Of a DNA stretch of 64,000 nt, positions 46,456 through 55,046 are shown piece after piece (position 1 is the first letter of the stretch; each line of letters opens with the position of its first letter). A program made the translations under genes and the position numbers. The notes beneath the pieces are model-generated. The model was not told the origin of the DNA and ran no database searches. It worked only from the letters and a program-made list of their open reading frames with translations. This DNA is from Peribacillus sp. Bi96 (GTDB taxonomy: Bacteria > Bacillota > Bacilli > Bacillales > DSM-1321). The DNA is taken from contig NZ_CAKKLV010000014.1 in the NCBI RefSeq assembly GCF_918698115.1, positions 62,001 to 126,000 on the forward strand, given 5' to 3'.

Positions 46456-46881
46456 ATGAAAGGTATCATATATTCCATAATTGCAGGTATGTTTATTTCG
46501 TTGCAAGGAGTGTTTAATTCAAGAATGAGTGAGGAGCTTAGTGCCTGGCACACTACCGCGATTGTACATCTAGTCGGCTTTATATTTTCCATCATACTTT
46601 ATGCATTTGTCAGGGATGGAAGGGCCGAAGGTTTTCGCGAGGTTCCGGTTCTATATTTGCTTGGAGGAATGCTCGGCGTTGTGATTGTGTTTGGAGAAAT
46701 GACAGCGATAAATTTGTTAGGCATGTCGTTTGCAATTGCAACGATTTTAATTGCTCAGCTTCTATGTGCCTTCATTATAGATGCAAAGGGTCTTTTCGAT
46801 ATGATTAAGCGAAAGGTCACGATCCAAGAGGTAATCGGAATGGCTATGATGTTAACGGGAGTAGTCCTATTTAAATCGTAA
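46456..46881 (+). CDS. DMT superfamily YdcZ-type (DUF606) transporter subunit
   Basis: 141 residues with four to five hydrophobic segments, beginning MKGIIYSIIAGMFISLQGVF and with the family QGVFNSRMSEE motif, then GGMLGVVIVFGEMTAINLLG and a second GMAMMLTGVVLF helix. These half-size DMT proteins work as dimers or pairs. AAGGGG precedes the ATG. The paralogue at 47612 and the Crp-type regulator between them suggest a heterodimeric carrier under local control; substrate unknown. Confidence 0.83.
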   Translation: MKGIIYSIIAGMFISLQGVFNSRMSEELSAWHTTAIVHLVGFIFSIILYAFVRDGRAEGFREVPVLYLLGGMLGVVIVFGEMTAINLLGMSFAIATILIAQLLCAFIIDAKGLFDMIKRKVTIQEVIGMAMMLTGVVLFKS

Positions 46882-46895
46882 GAAGGTGATGGATT

Positions 46896-47594
46896 TTGAA
46901 AAAAGTGAATAATAGTCCCAGTCTATTCGAATATCTAGATCAATTTAAGCTGAATAAGATTTTTTCAGAGGGATTAAAGGAGAAATTATCTCTTTATCAA
47001 TTCCAAAATGGAGAAATATTATGTTCCAAGGGTGATGAGATTCATAAAATGTATTTTCTTGTAAAAGGAAAGGTGAAGATTTATACAACTTCACCCGAAG
47101 GAAAGGCGTTAATTGTTCGGTTTAAAACGCCCTTGGCCCTTATTGGAGATGTGGAATATATTAAGGGAATGCACGTGCTTCATTCAGTTCAGGCAGTCAG
47201 TGAAGGTTATGTAATCAGCGTTCATTATGATGACGTAAGATCGATGGAAAATAACCGAGTTGAGTTTCTGCATTTTTTGTTACAGGTTGTTACACAAAAG
47301 TTTTACACGGAATCCCATGCCACAAGCTTGAACAGGCTCTACCCTGTCGAGATACGTCTTGCAAGCTATCTGTTGTCACTTTCATCAGAAAAATGTGGCT
47401 CTATCTTTCATGAAGAAATGAGCACATCGAATCTGACTGAAATAGCAGATCTCATAGGAACAAGTTATCGGCACTTAAATCGTGTCATCCATAAATTATG
47501 TGAAGAAGGCATCATACAACGAATAAAAGGCTCTCTTTATATTAAAGATTTATCTCGCTTGCGGGAACGGGCAGAAGGTAACATATATGAATGA
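46896..47594 (+). CDS. Crp/Fnr family regulator, YeiL-like
   Basis: 232 residues, TTG start behind AAGGTGATG. N-terminal cyclic-nucleotide-binding-like beta-barrel (about 20-135; NGEILCSKGDEIHKMYFLVK) and a C-terminal Crp-type HTH (MSTSNLTEIADLIGTSYRHL, NRVIHKLCEEGII). It lacks the Fnr N-terminal cysteine set, so oxygen sensing by an iron-sulfur cluster is unlikely. Sandwiched by two YdcZ genes with 14- and 17-base gaps; probably regulates them. Confidence 0.82.
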   Translation: MKKVNNSPSLFEYLDQFKLNKIFSEGLKEKLSLYQFQNGEILCSKGDEIHKMYFLVKGKVKIYTTSPEGKALIVRFKTPLALIGDVEYIKGMHVLHSVQAVSEGYVISVHYDDVRSMENNRVEFLHFLLQVVTQKFYTESHATSLNRLYPVEIRLASYLLSLSSEKCGSIFHEEMSTSNLTEIADLIGTSYRHLNRVIHKLCEEGIIQRIKGSLYIKDLSRLRERAEGNIYE

Positions 47595-47611
47595 GCTAGG
47601 AGGTTACATGT

Positions 47612-48085
47612 ATGCAGGGAATTCTGTTTGGCGTGATGGCTGGTGTCTTCATCAGTCTGCAAACGGTCTTTAACACTAGAGTAAGTGAGAAGGTAGGATC
47701 TTTAGCTACAACGACAATTGTTCTTGGGCTTGGATTCATCTCGTCGCTCTCCATTTTTATGATCATGGAAGATACGAACCTGTTAGCGATTGGGAGCATA
47801 AACAAGCTGTATCTATTAAGCGGAGTTCTGGGAGTAATGCTCGTTTATTGCATTATGCAGGCAATCCGGCTCTTAGGACCGGCATATGCCATCTCGATCG
47901 TATTAGTTGCGCAACTTACTATGGCTGTTCTAATCGACACTTTTGGTTGGTTCGGATTTGAGAGGGCTCCTTTTACGCTAAATAAATTGATCGGGATCGG
48001 AATAATGATAGCGGGAATCATCATGTTTAAGTTGAAAAAGAACATGGGCCCTCAAGCGAATAAGGAGAATGGATTTTCTGAATAA
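47612..48085 (+). CDS. DMT superfamily YdcZ-type (DUF606) transporter subunit
   Basis: 157 residues, beginning MQGILFGVMAGVFISLQTVF with the NTRVSEKVGS motif aligned to NSRMSEELSA of the 46456 protein. Four to five membrane segments and a basic C-terminus. AGGAGG precedes the ATG. Third gene of the unit; likely dimer partner of the first. Confidence 0.83.
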   Translation: MQGILFGVMAGVFISLQTVFNTRVSEKVGSLATTTIVLGLGFISSLSIFMIMEDTNLLAIGSINKLYLLSGVLGVMLVYCIMQAIRLLGPAYAISIVLVAQLTMAVLIDTFGWFGFERAPFTLNKLIGIGIMIAGIIMFKLKKNMGPQANKENGFSE

Positions 48086-48116
48086 GCCCGGGTACACTTA
48101 ACCGCATAAAAAGAAT

Positions 48117-48154
48117 ATCCCCCTAATCAGACGTAAAGAGTCGATTAGGGGGAT
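48117..48154. terminator. bidirectional terminator between convergent genes
   Basis: Perfect 12-base stem (ATCCCCCTAATC with GATTAGGGGGAT), 14-base loop. A-rich on the left side, so on the minus strand it is followed by ATTCTTTTT and clearly serves the SDR at 48176. Confidence 0.8.
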
Positions 48155-48175
48155 GGAAATCCGCATTTTCATGTT

Positions 48176-48946
48176 TTATGAATTAGTATTCGTTGTTCTG
48201 GTAGCATATTGAAAAATAGGATCTTTAAGTTCAAATTCATAGGTTATGCCATTTACAATTCCAACAACTTTTTCACTTTCATATAGTTTAATCAAAAAAT
48301 CTGCCATTTCCTTTGCCGTATGGTATTTCGGCAAAGTGGCATCATAATGAAATTCTTCAACATCAAAGGAACGTTTGGCAAATTCTGTTTCAGTTGCAGC
48401 TGGAGCCAAGACCTTTGCTTGCATTTTAGCACCTTGGCTTTTTAGCTCATGAGCAAGACCTTCTGTAAAGGCGCTGACATAAAATTTAGTCGCACAATAA
48501 GTTATGGCATCTGCAACAAGTGTATACCCTCCGCCAGACGAGATATTGATCAGTTGTGTGCCAACTACATTTGAATAGTCCCGAACATATAGAGAAGACA
48601 ATAATGTTAACGCCTCAGTGTTCAAGCGGAGCATTTTCTCGATTTTCGGCAAACTTTGCTCCCCTACTTTATCGAAATTACCAAAGCCTGCATTGTTGAT
48701 CCACGTTTCAATCTGGAAGCCTTTAAGGTTTTCATATAGTCCGTAAACATTCTCGGTAACCGATAAATCGGTAGCATGAACGATTATATCAAGTTCTTGG
48801 TTCATTTTTTCTATTATTGTTTTTAATTCGTTTAAATGTTGTTCTCTCCTGGCAACGAGAATTAAATTTTTTCCGAGTGATGCAAATGCTAAAGCCGTTT
48901 CATACCCTATTCCGGAACTTGCTCCAGTGATAACTGTATATTTCAT
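48176..48946 (-). CDS. short-chain dehydrogenase (DltE/YbbO-like)
   Basis: 256 residues from the ATG at 48946, which has GGAGG seven bases ahead; an in-frame start at 49000 lies upstream of the promoter -10 and is rejected. TGASSGIG cofactor loop, VARR after strand 2 (NADP-type), NNAGFG, SSGGGY and YCATK (Tyr-x3-Lys). Divergent from a MerR gene whose operator overlaps its promoter, so it is probably induced by the MerR ligand, often an aldehyde or electrophile. Confidence 0.88.
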   Translation of the reverse strand: MKYTVITGASSGIGYETALAFASLGKNLILVARREQHLNELKTIIEKMNQELDIIVHATDLSVTENVYGLYENLKGFQIETWINNAGFGNFDKVGEQSLPKIEKMLRLNTEALTLLSSLYVRDYSNVVGTQLINISSGGGYTLVADAITYCATKFYVSAFTEGLAHELKSQGAKMQAKVLAPAATETEFAKRSFDVEEFHYDATLPKYHTAKEMADFLIKLYESEKVVGIVNGITYEFELKDPIFQYATRTTNTNS

Positions 48947-48979
48947 GTAAATACCTCCAATGATTTGTGTTAGGATGTT

Positions 48980-49010
48980 ATTATAAAGGTTAGAGTTCAC
49001 TCTAAGTCAA
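48980..49010 (-). promoter_or_regulatory. MerR-type promoter with 19-base spacer and operator
   Basis: On the minus strand TTGACT (49010-49005), a 19-base spacer, TATAAT (48985-48980). Inside the spacer region is the perfect dyad TTAGAGT-TC-ACTCTAA (48990-49005). The overlong spacer with a central dyad is the classic MerR activation layout, driving the SDR gene. Confidence 0.85.
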
Positions 49011-49026
49011 CTAGAATTTTAGGGGG

Positions 49027-49395
49027 GTGTTTTTTATATACACGATTAGTGAAGTAGGACAGAAACTTGGGATAAGTGCACATGCCTTACGTTATTATGA
49101 AAAGGAAGAAATCATAATGCCAGAACGTAATTCACACGGAGTTAGGCTTTATAATGATTCACATGTTAAATGGTTGGAATTCGTAAAAAGACTGAGAGAA
49201 ACTCAAATGCCCATAGAGCAAATTAAAAAATATGCTCAGCTTTTCAAAGAAGGGGACCAAACTTCGAAAGAACGCTTGAACCTATTAGAGAACCACCACC
49301 GTTCGATTCAAATTCAAATTGAAACACTTAAATACACCGAAGAAATGCTAGATAAGAAAATCGCCGCATATAGACAACACCTATCAACTATCTGA
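49027..49395 (+). CDS. MerR family transcriptional regulator
   Basis: About 122 residues. YTISEVGQKLGISAHALRYY is the MerR HTH, EKEEIIMPERNSHGVRLYND the wing, and a dimerisation coiled coil (LLENHHRSIQIQIETLKYTE) closes it. Short C-terminus without a metal-binding cysteine cluster, as in AdhR-type sensors of aldehydes. The GTG at 49027 touches the GGGGGG ribosome binding site; the usual family start position falls on an ATA codon at 49036 with ideal spacing, so the true start is uncertain. Confidence 0.87.
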   Translation: MFFIYTISEVGQKLGISAHALRYYEKEEIIMPERNSHGVRLYNDSHVKWLEFVKRLRETQMPIEQIKKYAQLFKEGDQTSKERLNLLENHHRSIQIQIETLKYTEEMLDKKIAAYRQHLSTI

Positions 49396-49748
49396 CATGA
49401 CTATGTAGTAGGAAATGGCGATGCAACTATGAAAGCATTATTTTAGCTAGACGACTAATTCATTTAAAGAGGGATAGGTCTCCATATTCATGGTTGACAA
49501 AGATGCCCATTAAGAGAATGAATACCTTGGAAAACCTAGAACTTATATGATTAGGGGTACGTTATTTTCTTAGATATAGGCAATCATTGAGTTCCGATTG
49601 AATATCGAATTTGATGGTTGCCTATTCTTTTGGCAATCCGGCGAATTATTCGACCTAATTGGTGATAGTTCGAACTTTAAATCTATAATATAATATATGA
49701 CTTTGGTAGAATTGTATTTAAAACTAACCTGTCCAGAGGAGGAAGCAA
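49396..49748. other. intergenic stretch with terminator, no gene
   Basis: About 350 bases. ATAGGCAATCA (49576-49586) pairs with TGGTTGCCTAT (49615-49625), followed by TCTTTT: a likely terminator, perhaps of the MerR gene. Nothing else supported. Confidence 0.45.
49576..49631 (+). terminator. probable rho-independent terminator
   Basis: An 11-base stem with one mismatch, 28-base loop, then TCTTTT. 180 bases behind the MerR stop codon. Confidence 0.5.
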
Positions 49749-50135
49749 ATGAAGGTAAAAAAAATACATCATGTAGCTATAATTTGTTCCGATTATGAAA
49801 AATCAAAAAACTTCTATGTAAACATTTTAGGATGTGATATTAAGCAGGAAACATATCGGGCAGAAAGGAAGTCCTATAAATTAGATTTAATGGTGGGAGG
49901 GGTATATCAGCTGGAATTGTTTTCATTTCCGGATAGTCCCTTTAGAAAAAGTTATCCAGAAGCAAGAGGGCTTAGACATCTTGCTTTTGAAGTGGATGAT
50001 ATTCATCAAGCTATTGAAGAGTTAGAAAGAGAAAATATTCTAGTCGAACCTATCCGTGTTGATGATATAACAGGAAAAAGGTTTGCATTTTTTTGCGATC
50101 CGGATGATTTACCTCTTGAAATATATGAAAGGTAG
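49749..50135 (+). CDS. VOC family protein (GloA2/YaeR-like)
   Basis: 128 residues with two beta-alpha-beta-beta-beta VOC modules. Metal ligands at the expected places: His8 (HHVAI), Glu56 (YQLELF), His77 (RGLRHLAFEV) and Glu124 (LPLEIYE). Members include glyoxalase-I-like and bleomycin/fosfomycin-type enzymes; YaeR-type proteins have no settled function. GGAGGAAG precedes the ATG. Single gene. Confidence 0.87.
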   Translation: MKVKKIHHVAIICSDYEKSKNFYVNILGCDIKQETYRAERKSYKLDLMVGGVYQLELFSFPDSPFRKSYPEARGLRHLAFEVDDIHQAIEELERENILVEPIRVDDITGKRFAFFCDPDDLPLEIYER

Positions 50136-50387
50136 GAATTACAAGCTTCGCTAGGTTGATGAGAGAGCTTTAAGACATAAGCTTGTTAGGAGAGGTAAAA
50201 CTTCAAGAATTGAAGTTGATTACATAAATGAATACGATGATTTAAAGAGGTTACTTATGCCAATTAAACTATGAAGATTCCCTATGATATGTCGATACTA
50301 TTAAATTTATCTCCACTTGTATTCCATATTTCGATTAAAGTTGAAATATCGGTAGATCGGTTATTTAAATATGTCAGGAGGTAAAAA

Positions 50388-50579
50388 ATGAATGTGTACA
50401 AATTTACACTGTTGATACTTTTAACGACATTTTTAATGGGTTCTTCTTTTGCAGTAGTTAAAATTGGTCTATCTTATTCATCCCCATTATTATTAGCCGC
50501 ATTACGCTTCACACTTGCTGGATTGGTAATGGCGATGATCGTAATCTTTTTAAAAAGACCGCATTCATATTTAAAGTGA
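50388..50579 (+). pseudogene. EamA/DMT transporter, N-terminal fragment
   Basis: 63 residues: a first EamA helix (FTLLILLTTFLMGSSFAVVK) and a second (PLLLAALRFTLAGLVMAMIV), ending at RPHSYLK. Normal members have ten helices, so about 80 percent is missing. AGGAGG before the ATG shows that the start is genuine. Truncated by a deletion. Confidence 0.75.
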
Positions 50580-51041
50580 TTTCTAAAAAGTTAGAAATCC
50601 ACCAAGGCTATAGAATTAGGGTATAAAGCAATTTTTAAAAGAATCTTATTGAATTCGTCAAAAAGAAAGCGTTTTTAATAAAAATCTTTCTTTTTTTGTT
50701 TTTAAATTTTTTTAGTGAGTACTAAATTACTGAAAAATCAGCATTAGAGTGAAAAAACACCGAAAAAAATCAAATATCAATAATAAATTAACATAACTTT
50801 CTTGTTTTAGGCATGGTTTTTGCAAAATTAAAGTACATAGCAAAATTCTTATAGAAAGGGCAATGGATTTAGCTAAAAGGTATTTCAAAAATATGGCTTG
50901 GCAATTCAATATGGGTAAACCAGTATATAAGAAGTTTTGTTTTAAAGAAACTGATGAATGGTTAGTATTAAATTTTTTTATAATTTGTGAAGACACTTAA
51001 ACAAACGGGTGCATTCGTAGTATATGGTCAACCAGTAAAAA
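50580..51041. other. AT-rich decayed stretch
   Basis: About 460 bases, very AT-rich. A plus-strand frame from 50862 (about 45 codons) matches nothing I know. No gene supported. Confidence 0.35.
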
Positions 51042-51165
51042 TGAAGTGAACCCAAAAAGTTAGACACTTTATTTAATTAGGTAGCTTTGAGGGCATGAAC
51101 CCGGTAATCTACCGGACTCATGCCTATTAATTTATCTTGATTTGTTGATGATTGTAGTAATGGAT
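51042..51165 (-). mobile_element. IS3-family remnant (second copy, end only)
   Basis: Starts TGAAGTGAACCCAAAAAG, like the end at 33506, and on the minus strand encodes only GMSPVDYRVHALKAT from the transposase C-terminus. Same element as at 33506, almost fully lost. Confidence 0.75.
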
Positions 51166-51704
51166 ATATTCTACGTTTAACAGAGCCTTAAAGAAAGGCA
51201 GGTTATGCAAAATCCCAAAAATCTATTACTGCCTAAAGGTCTTCAGCCAGCTTTACTGTTACCTGATGATTTGGAAAAGATGTTAGTACTCAAGCAAAAT
51301 TCATGCATCTCACTGGCATTACACCGGCATTTAGCGAATCATGCAGGGAAAAGGTACTTTATACAATTACATTAGCGGGTTTTCGTACTCTAATTTCGTG
51401 GTCTTTTAATAACATTCGTTGACTAGTGAACCTTTTACCATATTAATGCATATAAAAATATAGGGACACTGGCATTTTTTTATCCTTGACATCTGTTAAA
51501 TAATCATTAAAGAGCCGTTCGTGTTTTTTAAAAGAGTGGGGTTTAATGTTTGTCTCTAAGTAAAACACTTCATTGGTACTCTGTTGATTATAGTAACTGC
51601 TTTTTGTGTAGCTGTGGTAGTTTTTCAAAAATATATAGTCATAATTGTTATTTTATTAATATAGAAGGTTAATAATGAATAACTCTTATCGAGAGGTGGA
51701 AAAT
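51166..51704. other. gene-poor stretch before the patatin gene
   Basis: About 540 bases. Open frames on both strands (for example 51205-51378 plus, 51443-51628 minus) have no recognisable family or convincing ribosome binding site. The last 40 bases are the patatin leader. Confidence 0.35.
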
Positions 51705-52625
51705 ATGAGGGCTGATGCTGTTTTTGAAGGTGGTGGAGCCAGGGGAATTGCTTTTGTTGGAGCGATTCAAGCTATGGAAGAGGAAAAAGTAGAATGGGAA
51801 AGACTGGCTGGAACTTCAGCGGGAGCTGTAATAGCTGCTCTTTTAGCAAGCGGCTATAAAAGTTATGAAATTAGAGAACGATTGAGTGAAATTGATTTTT
51901 CAAAGCTTCGAGGGAAAACGACTTTAAATCGAATACCTATGTTCGGTACCTTTTTAGAGCTTATGGTTCATCTTGGAATTTACAAAAACGATTATTTGGA
52001 AACGTGGATGGATTCACTTCTTTCGAAAAAAGGTATTAAGACATTTGCGGATCTTCCAGATGGAAAGTTGAAGATTATTGCTTCTGATGTTTCGAATGGC
52101 CAAATGCTTATTTTGCCAGATGATTTGGAGCGCTATAGTATGACTCCTGCTGATTTAAAAGTTTCAAGTGCCGTTATGATGAGTGCATCCTTGCCATTTT
52201 TCTTCCGTCCAGTTATTTGGAAATCAAAAGACCGTAATAAATCCTACATTTTAGATGGTGGTTTACTTAGTAACTTCCCAATATGGATATTCGATACAAC
52301 AGAGCAACCTCGTTTTCCAACTTTCGGATTCCGATTTGTTAAAGATGAAGTTAACTTAGATGCGGTTATACCAACGCCAATCCATCTTTTCAAAAATATA
52401 TTTAAAACGATGCTTCAAGCCCATGATTTACGGCATATGAACGAAGAAACGATTGAACGCACGATTCAAATTCCAACTGGTCACATCAACGCGACTGATT
52501 TTGAACTGAATGAAGATGAAATTGACTTTCTATATAAATCAGGCTATACCTCTGCAAAAGAATTTTTGGCAAATTGGGATTTTGAACAATATAAGATCAA
52601 ACGAATGACCAAGAGGACAGAATAG
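51705..52625 (+). CDS. patatin-like phospholipase
   Basis: 306 residues from ATG 51705 (GAGAGGTGG ahead; an ATG at 51675 behind AGAAGG is also possible). Oxyanion hole GGGARG (9-14), nucleophile Ser38 in GTSAG, and Asp184 in DGG complete the Ser-Asp dyad. Resembles B. subtilis YlbK. Predicted cytoplasmic acyl-ester hydrolase; no membrane segment or signal. It lies just before the first large direct repeat. Confidence 0.88.
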   Translation: MRADAVFEGGGARGIAFVGAIQAMEEEKVEWERLAGTSAGAVIAALLASGYKSYEIRERLSEIDFSKLRGKTTLNRIPMFGTFLELMVHLGIYKNDYLETWMDSLLSKKGIKTFADLPDGKLKIIASDVSNGQMLILPDDLERYSMTPADLKVSSAVMMSASLPFFFRPVIWKSKDRNKSYILDGGLLSNFPIWIFDTTEQPRFPTFGFRFVKDEVNLDAVIPTPIHLFKNIFKTMLQAHDLRHMNEETIERTIQIPTGHINATDFELNEDEIDFLYKSGYTSAKEFLANWDFEQYKIKRMTKRTE

Positions 52626-52936
52626 GTAGAGAAAGGAAAACCGCTATCGCTTAATATCGGATGCAAGAGTGGTACAAGCTGAGCTGTGGTTCTCGTGTGA
52701 AAATTATTTAAAAAAGTCACAGGATATTACCTTTAAGAAAATTAAGAAGGAACTTATAGATTTTTATAATTTGAAAGATTGGTATTGTTACTAGAAAAGA
52801 AAGTACTGAACCACATAAACAACGGCGTAATTGAGTAGAAGATTAATTAAAAACGAATTATCCTGATTTTGATGTTAAGGTGCGTGGTAAGGAAAGAATT
52901 GAGAGTTCTAAAAAGGTGCTGAAAGCGGGAATAATA

Positions 52937-53059
52937 TTGCTTCAAAAGTTAAGCGATGAATTATTAATTAATACCTATCTTAAAGCAAAAAAATTAGAAA
53001 TTGATCCCAGTTTTATATCGTTATTAACCAAAGAAATAAAAGATTTCGTTCTGATGTAA
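52937..53059 (+). CDS. Sda-like micro-protein (repeat copy 1)
   Basis: 40 residues, TTG start. MLQKLSDELLINTYLKAKKL then EIDPSFISLLTKEI matches Sda, the sporulation checkpoint protein that binds and inhibits histidine kinase KinA (B. subtilis Sda begins MRKLSDELLIESY). A four-base deletion relative to copy 2 changes the end from NKRFRLI to KDFVLM. The ribosome binding site is GCGGG instead of GGGGG in copy 2, so translation may be weaker. Confidence 0.7.
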   Translation: MLQKLSDELLINTYLKAKKLEIDPSFISLLTKEIKDFVLM

Positions 53060-53263
53060 TATAATCATTAAATTTCCTAGAACTATCATAGAAATACACC
53101 CAAACCAACAGAGAGTCTTTGCAAATGAAATTGTACCAGTAACATCGTTGAAAAAATTCATAAGGAACAAAAACAACTCAAAGAAGCGTAGAGCAGCTAA
53201 AAATGTTTTGAAATAATTAGGAAATGATATTCAGAAGAAGAAGTAGAGACAATTATCCAGTTG

Positions 53264-53287
53264 AAAAGCCTATTAATTAGGCTTTTT
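53264..53287 (+). terminator. terminator in repeat copy 1
   Basis: AAAAGCCTA-TTAAT-TAGGCTTTT followed by T and AA. Confidence 0.75.
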
Positions 53288-53560
53288 AATGTGTTTTAAA
53301 ATAATTATGTGAGGGACATGTTCTAAGAAGTTCCCCTCAGCCATCCCGAAAATCTTAAACAGAAGTCGACGCATTTTCTTCAAAACCGGCACGCAGTACG
53401 CAGTACGGTCTTCAAAGCCCCGCACTCTGTTCGAATCGCTGCCTATTAAAACGATTTCACTTTCCGATATCGTTTCCCTCGCCAAGTTTTTAATGGAAAT
53501 CGGACGAATCTTGATTAAATCCCCGGCAATCCCTAACAGCTGTTTTGAGGTCGTCGACAA
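53273..53560 (-). pseudogene. fragment, perhaps N-terminal sensor of a sigma-54 regulator
   Basis: The minus-strand frame reads STTSKQLLGIAGDLIKIRPI then SIKNLARETISESEIVLIGS, in the style of N-terminal sensor domains of PrpR/LevR-like sigma-54 activators, and ends shortly after in unrelated sequence. The frame extends upstream of the first ATG (VVTIISIQDEYL), so the true start is lost. A PAS fragment of similar origin sits at 55850-56030. Assignment is tentative. Confidence 0.3.
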
Positions 53561-53628
53561 ATATTCATCCTGAATTGAAATAATCGTTACTACTTTATCA
53601 GAGCGAATTAGTAAAGGGGGCCCAATAA

Positions 53629-53810
53629 ATGGAAGAGCTGTTAGTGGAATCTAGGAATTTGAAAATATTAGCAAAGGATTGTTCGGCCAGAAAAAATCAT
53701 ATGTCCGGGCTGTTGATGGGGTTTCCCTTTCCATTCAAACAGGAGAAACACTGGGATTAGTTGGGGAAAGCGGATGCGGAAAGTCCACAACAGGGCGAAT
53801 GATGATGTAG
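53629..53810 (+). pseudogene. oligopeptide ABC ATPase (OppF/DppF) N-terminal fragment
   Basis: [13 protein letters not shown], a frameshift, then [20 protein letters not shown] and [20 protein letters not shown] with the Walker A motif GESGCGKST. The frame ends at a stop right after, with about 80 percent of the protein missing. Confidence 0.75.
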
Positions 53811-54049
53811 CTATGAAGCTGTACAGCCTCGCCAATCTGCTGTCCGATTTTATAGACCGGGTTCAATGAGGTCATGGGTTCCTGGAGGATCATTGCAATT
53901 TCGTTTCCGCGTACCTCTCTCTTATTTCGTTTTCTGACAAGGATAAAAGATCCTTTCTCTCGAATCGAATCATCTACCACTTTTCCCGGTGTATCTGTGA
54001 GCAGACTCCTGTTTGGAAGAAAAAGAGATAACTTTAGAGTTATTGCCAT
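53811..54049 (-). pseudogene. oligopeptide ABC ATPase (OppD/DppD) fragment
   Basis: Minus-strand frame [20 protein letters not shown] then [16 protein letters not shown], the Q-loop region of OppD-type ATPases. Walker A and Walker B are missing. It abuts the OppF fragment in opposite orientation. Confidence 0.75.
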
Positions 54050-54234
54050 TTTATATGAAGGGTAGACTTCAAAAAGCAGCCGTGGATTCTATACCGCAAG
54101 AAATGGCCGAGAGTAAATTAAATTATAATTATTAAAATTTAAATTTTTTGAAAAATAAAAATTTTAATCTTGATATTTAATATCCCTATGATAATATTAA
54201 ATCATCAAATCATCAAATCATATATAAGATATTG

Positions 54235-54250
54235 AATCATATATATGATT
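54235..54250. promoter_or_regulatory. palindrome before the IclR gene
   Basis: AATCATATATATGATT, perfect dyad, 17 bases before the ATG and preceded by three AAATCATC-like tandem units (54199-54220). Likely autoregulatory IclR operator. Confidence 0.45.
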
Positions 54251-54267
54251 TAAAGGAGAGTAAAAAA

Positions 54268-55029
54268 ATGTCCGTTAAATCTGCAGAAAGAGTTTTAAGA
54301 GTGTTTGAATTATTAAGCCAGGTTCAGCATGGTTTAACCATCAAGGAAATTAGTGAATCCTTGTCTTTTCCACAAAGCAGTACTTCTGGCCTCATTAGAA
54401 CGTTGTTAAATGAAGGGTACCTTTCTCTTGATTCCTATAATAAATATAAGTTAGGACCAAAGCTGATCCAAATTGGTAGCGCTGCTATGGATTCGTTGGA
54501 TATTTCCTCTCAAGGATTGCCTTATTTAAAAAAATTGATGGAGGATGTTCAAGAAACGGTATTCATGGCGGTGTTATCAGAGAATGAACTGGTATATGTT
54601 GCGAAAATTGATAACAACCGTTCTATTCGTACTACTGCACAGCCAGGAAGTCAAAAACCTTTATATTGTACAGGTCTCGGAAAGGCATTTTTGGCCTTTT
54701 TACCTCAGCAACAAAGGACTACTATCCTAGATAGTCTTGAATTACGCCCTATCACCGAGCACACCATCACAGACAAAAAGCTGCTTGAACAGCAGCTAAC
54801 ATTGTTTAATGAGCTTGGTTATTCGATAGATGATGAGGAAAATGAAGATGGTTTATTCTGTCTGGCTGCACCGATTTATGGAACCAACCATACCATTCAA
54901 GCAGCCATCAGTGTGGCTGGTCCAAAAGAAAGAATGATTAAGCAAAAGGATTTAATCGTAGGAAAATTGATTACCGCCGCAAAAGACGTTGCAACCAGTA
55001 TTGGAAATGCAGGGAATAGTCAGTTTTAA
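54268..55029 (+). CDS. IclR family transcriptional regulator
   Basis: 253 residues from ATG 54268 behind AAAGGAGAG. N-terminal winged helix (VLRVFELLSQVQHGLTIKEI, FPQSSTSGLIRTLLNEGYL) and the IclR ligand domain (ELVYVAKIDNNRSIRTTAQP, LYCTGLGKAFLAFLP, GYSIDDEENEDGLFCLAAPI). KdgR-type in context: it directly precedes a PfkB kinase like 2-keto-3-deoxygluconate kinase. Probably represses that gene. Confidence 0.88.
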   Translation: MSVKSAERVLRVFELLSQVQHGLTIKEISESLSFPQSSTSGLIRTLLNEGYLSLDSYNKYKLGPKLIQIGSAAMDSLDISSQGLPYLKKLMEDVQETVFMAVLSENELVYVAKIDNNRSIRTTAQPGSQKPLYCTGLGKAFLAFLPQQQRTTILDSLELRPITEHTITDKKLLEQQLTLFNELGYSIDDEENEDGLFCLAAPIYGTNHTIQAAISVAGPKERMIKQKDLIVGKLITAAKDVATSIGNAGNSQF

Positions 55030-55046
55030 TGAAACGAGGTGTTCAT

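Larger units (their letters stand above)
52687..53289 (+). repeat. large direct repeat, copy 1
   Basis: About 600 bases, nearly identical (roughly nine in ten bases by eye) to 61506-62096 and in the same orientation. Each copy holds a stretch with one stop codon encoding a basic protein segment (VEDYL and KVRGKERIESSKKVL), an Sda-like micro-ORF, a further ORF scrap and a terminator. Differences include a 16-base insertion near 52766 and a four-base deletion near the Sda stop. Confidence 0.85.

Noticed and set aside
51443..51628. 61-codon minus-strand frame before the patatin gene
   Set aside because: Low-complexity, Tyr/Lys/Ser-rich, no family likeness, and no evidence of translation.
53735..54049. 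104-codon minus-strand frame as a full gene
   Set aside because: Only its middle is OppD-like; the end is the antisense of the OppF fragment. Annotated as a pseudogene fragment instead.
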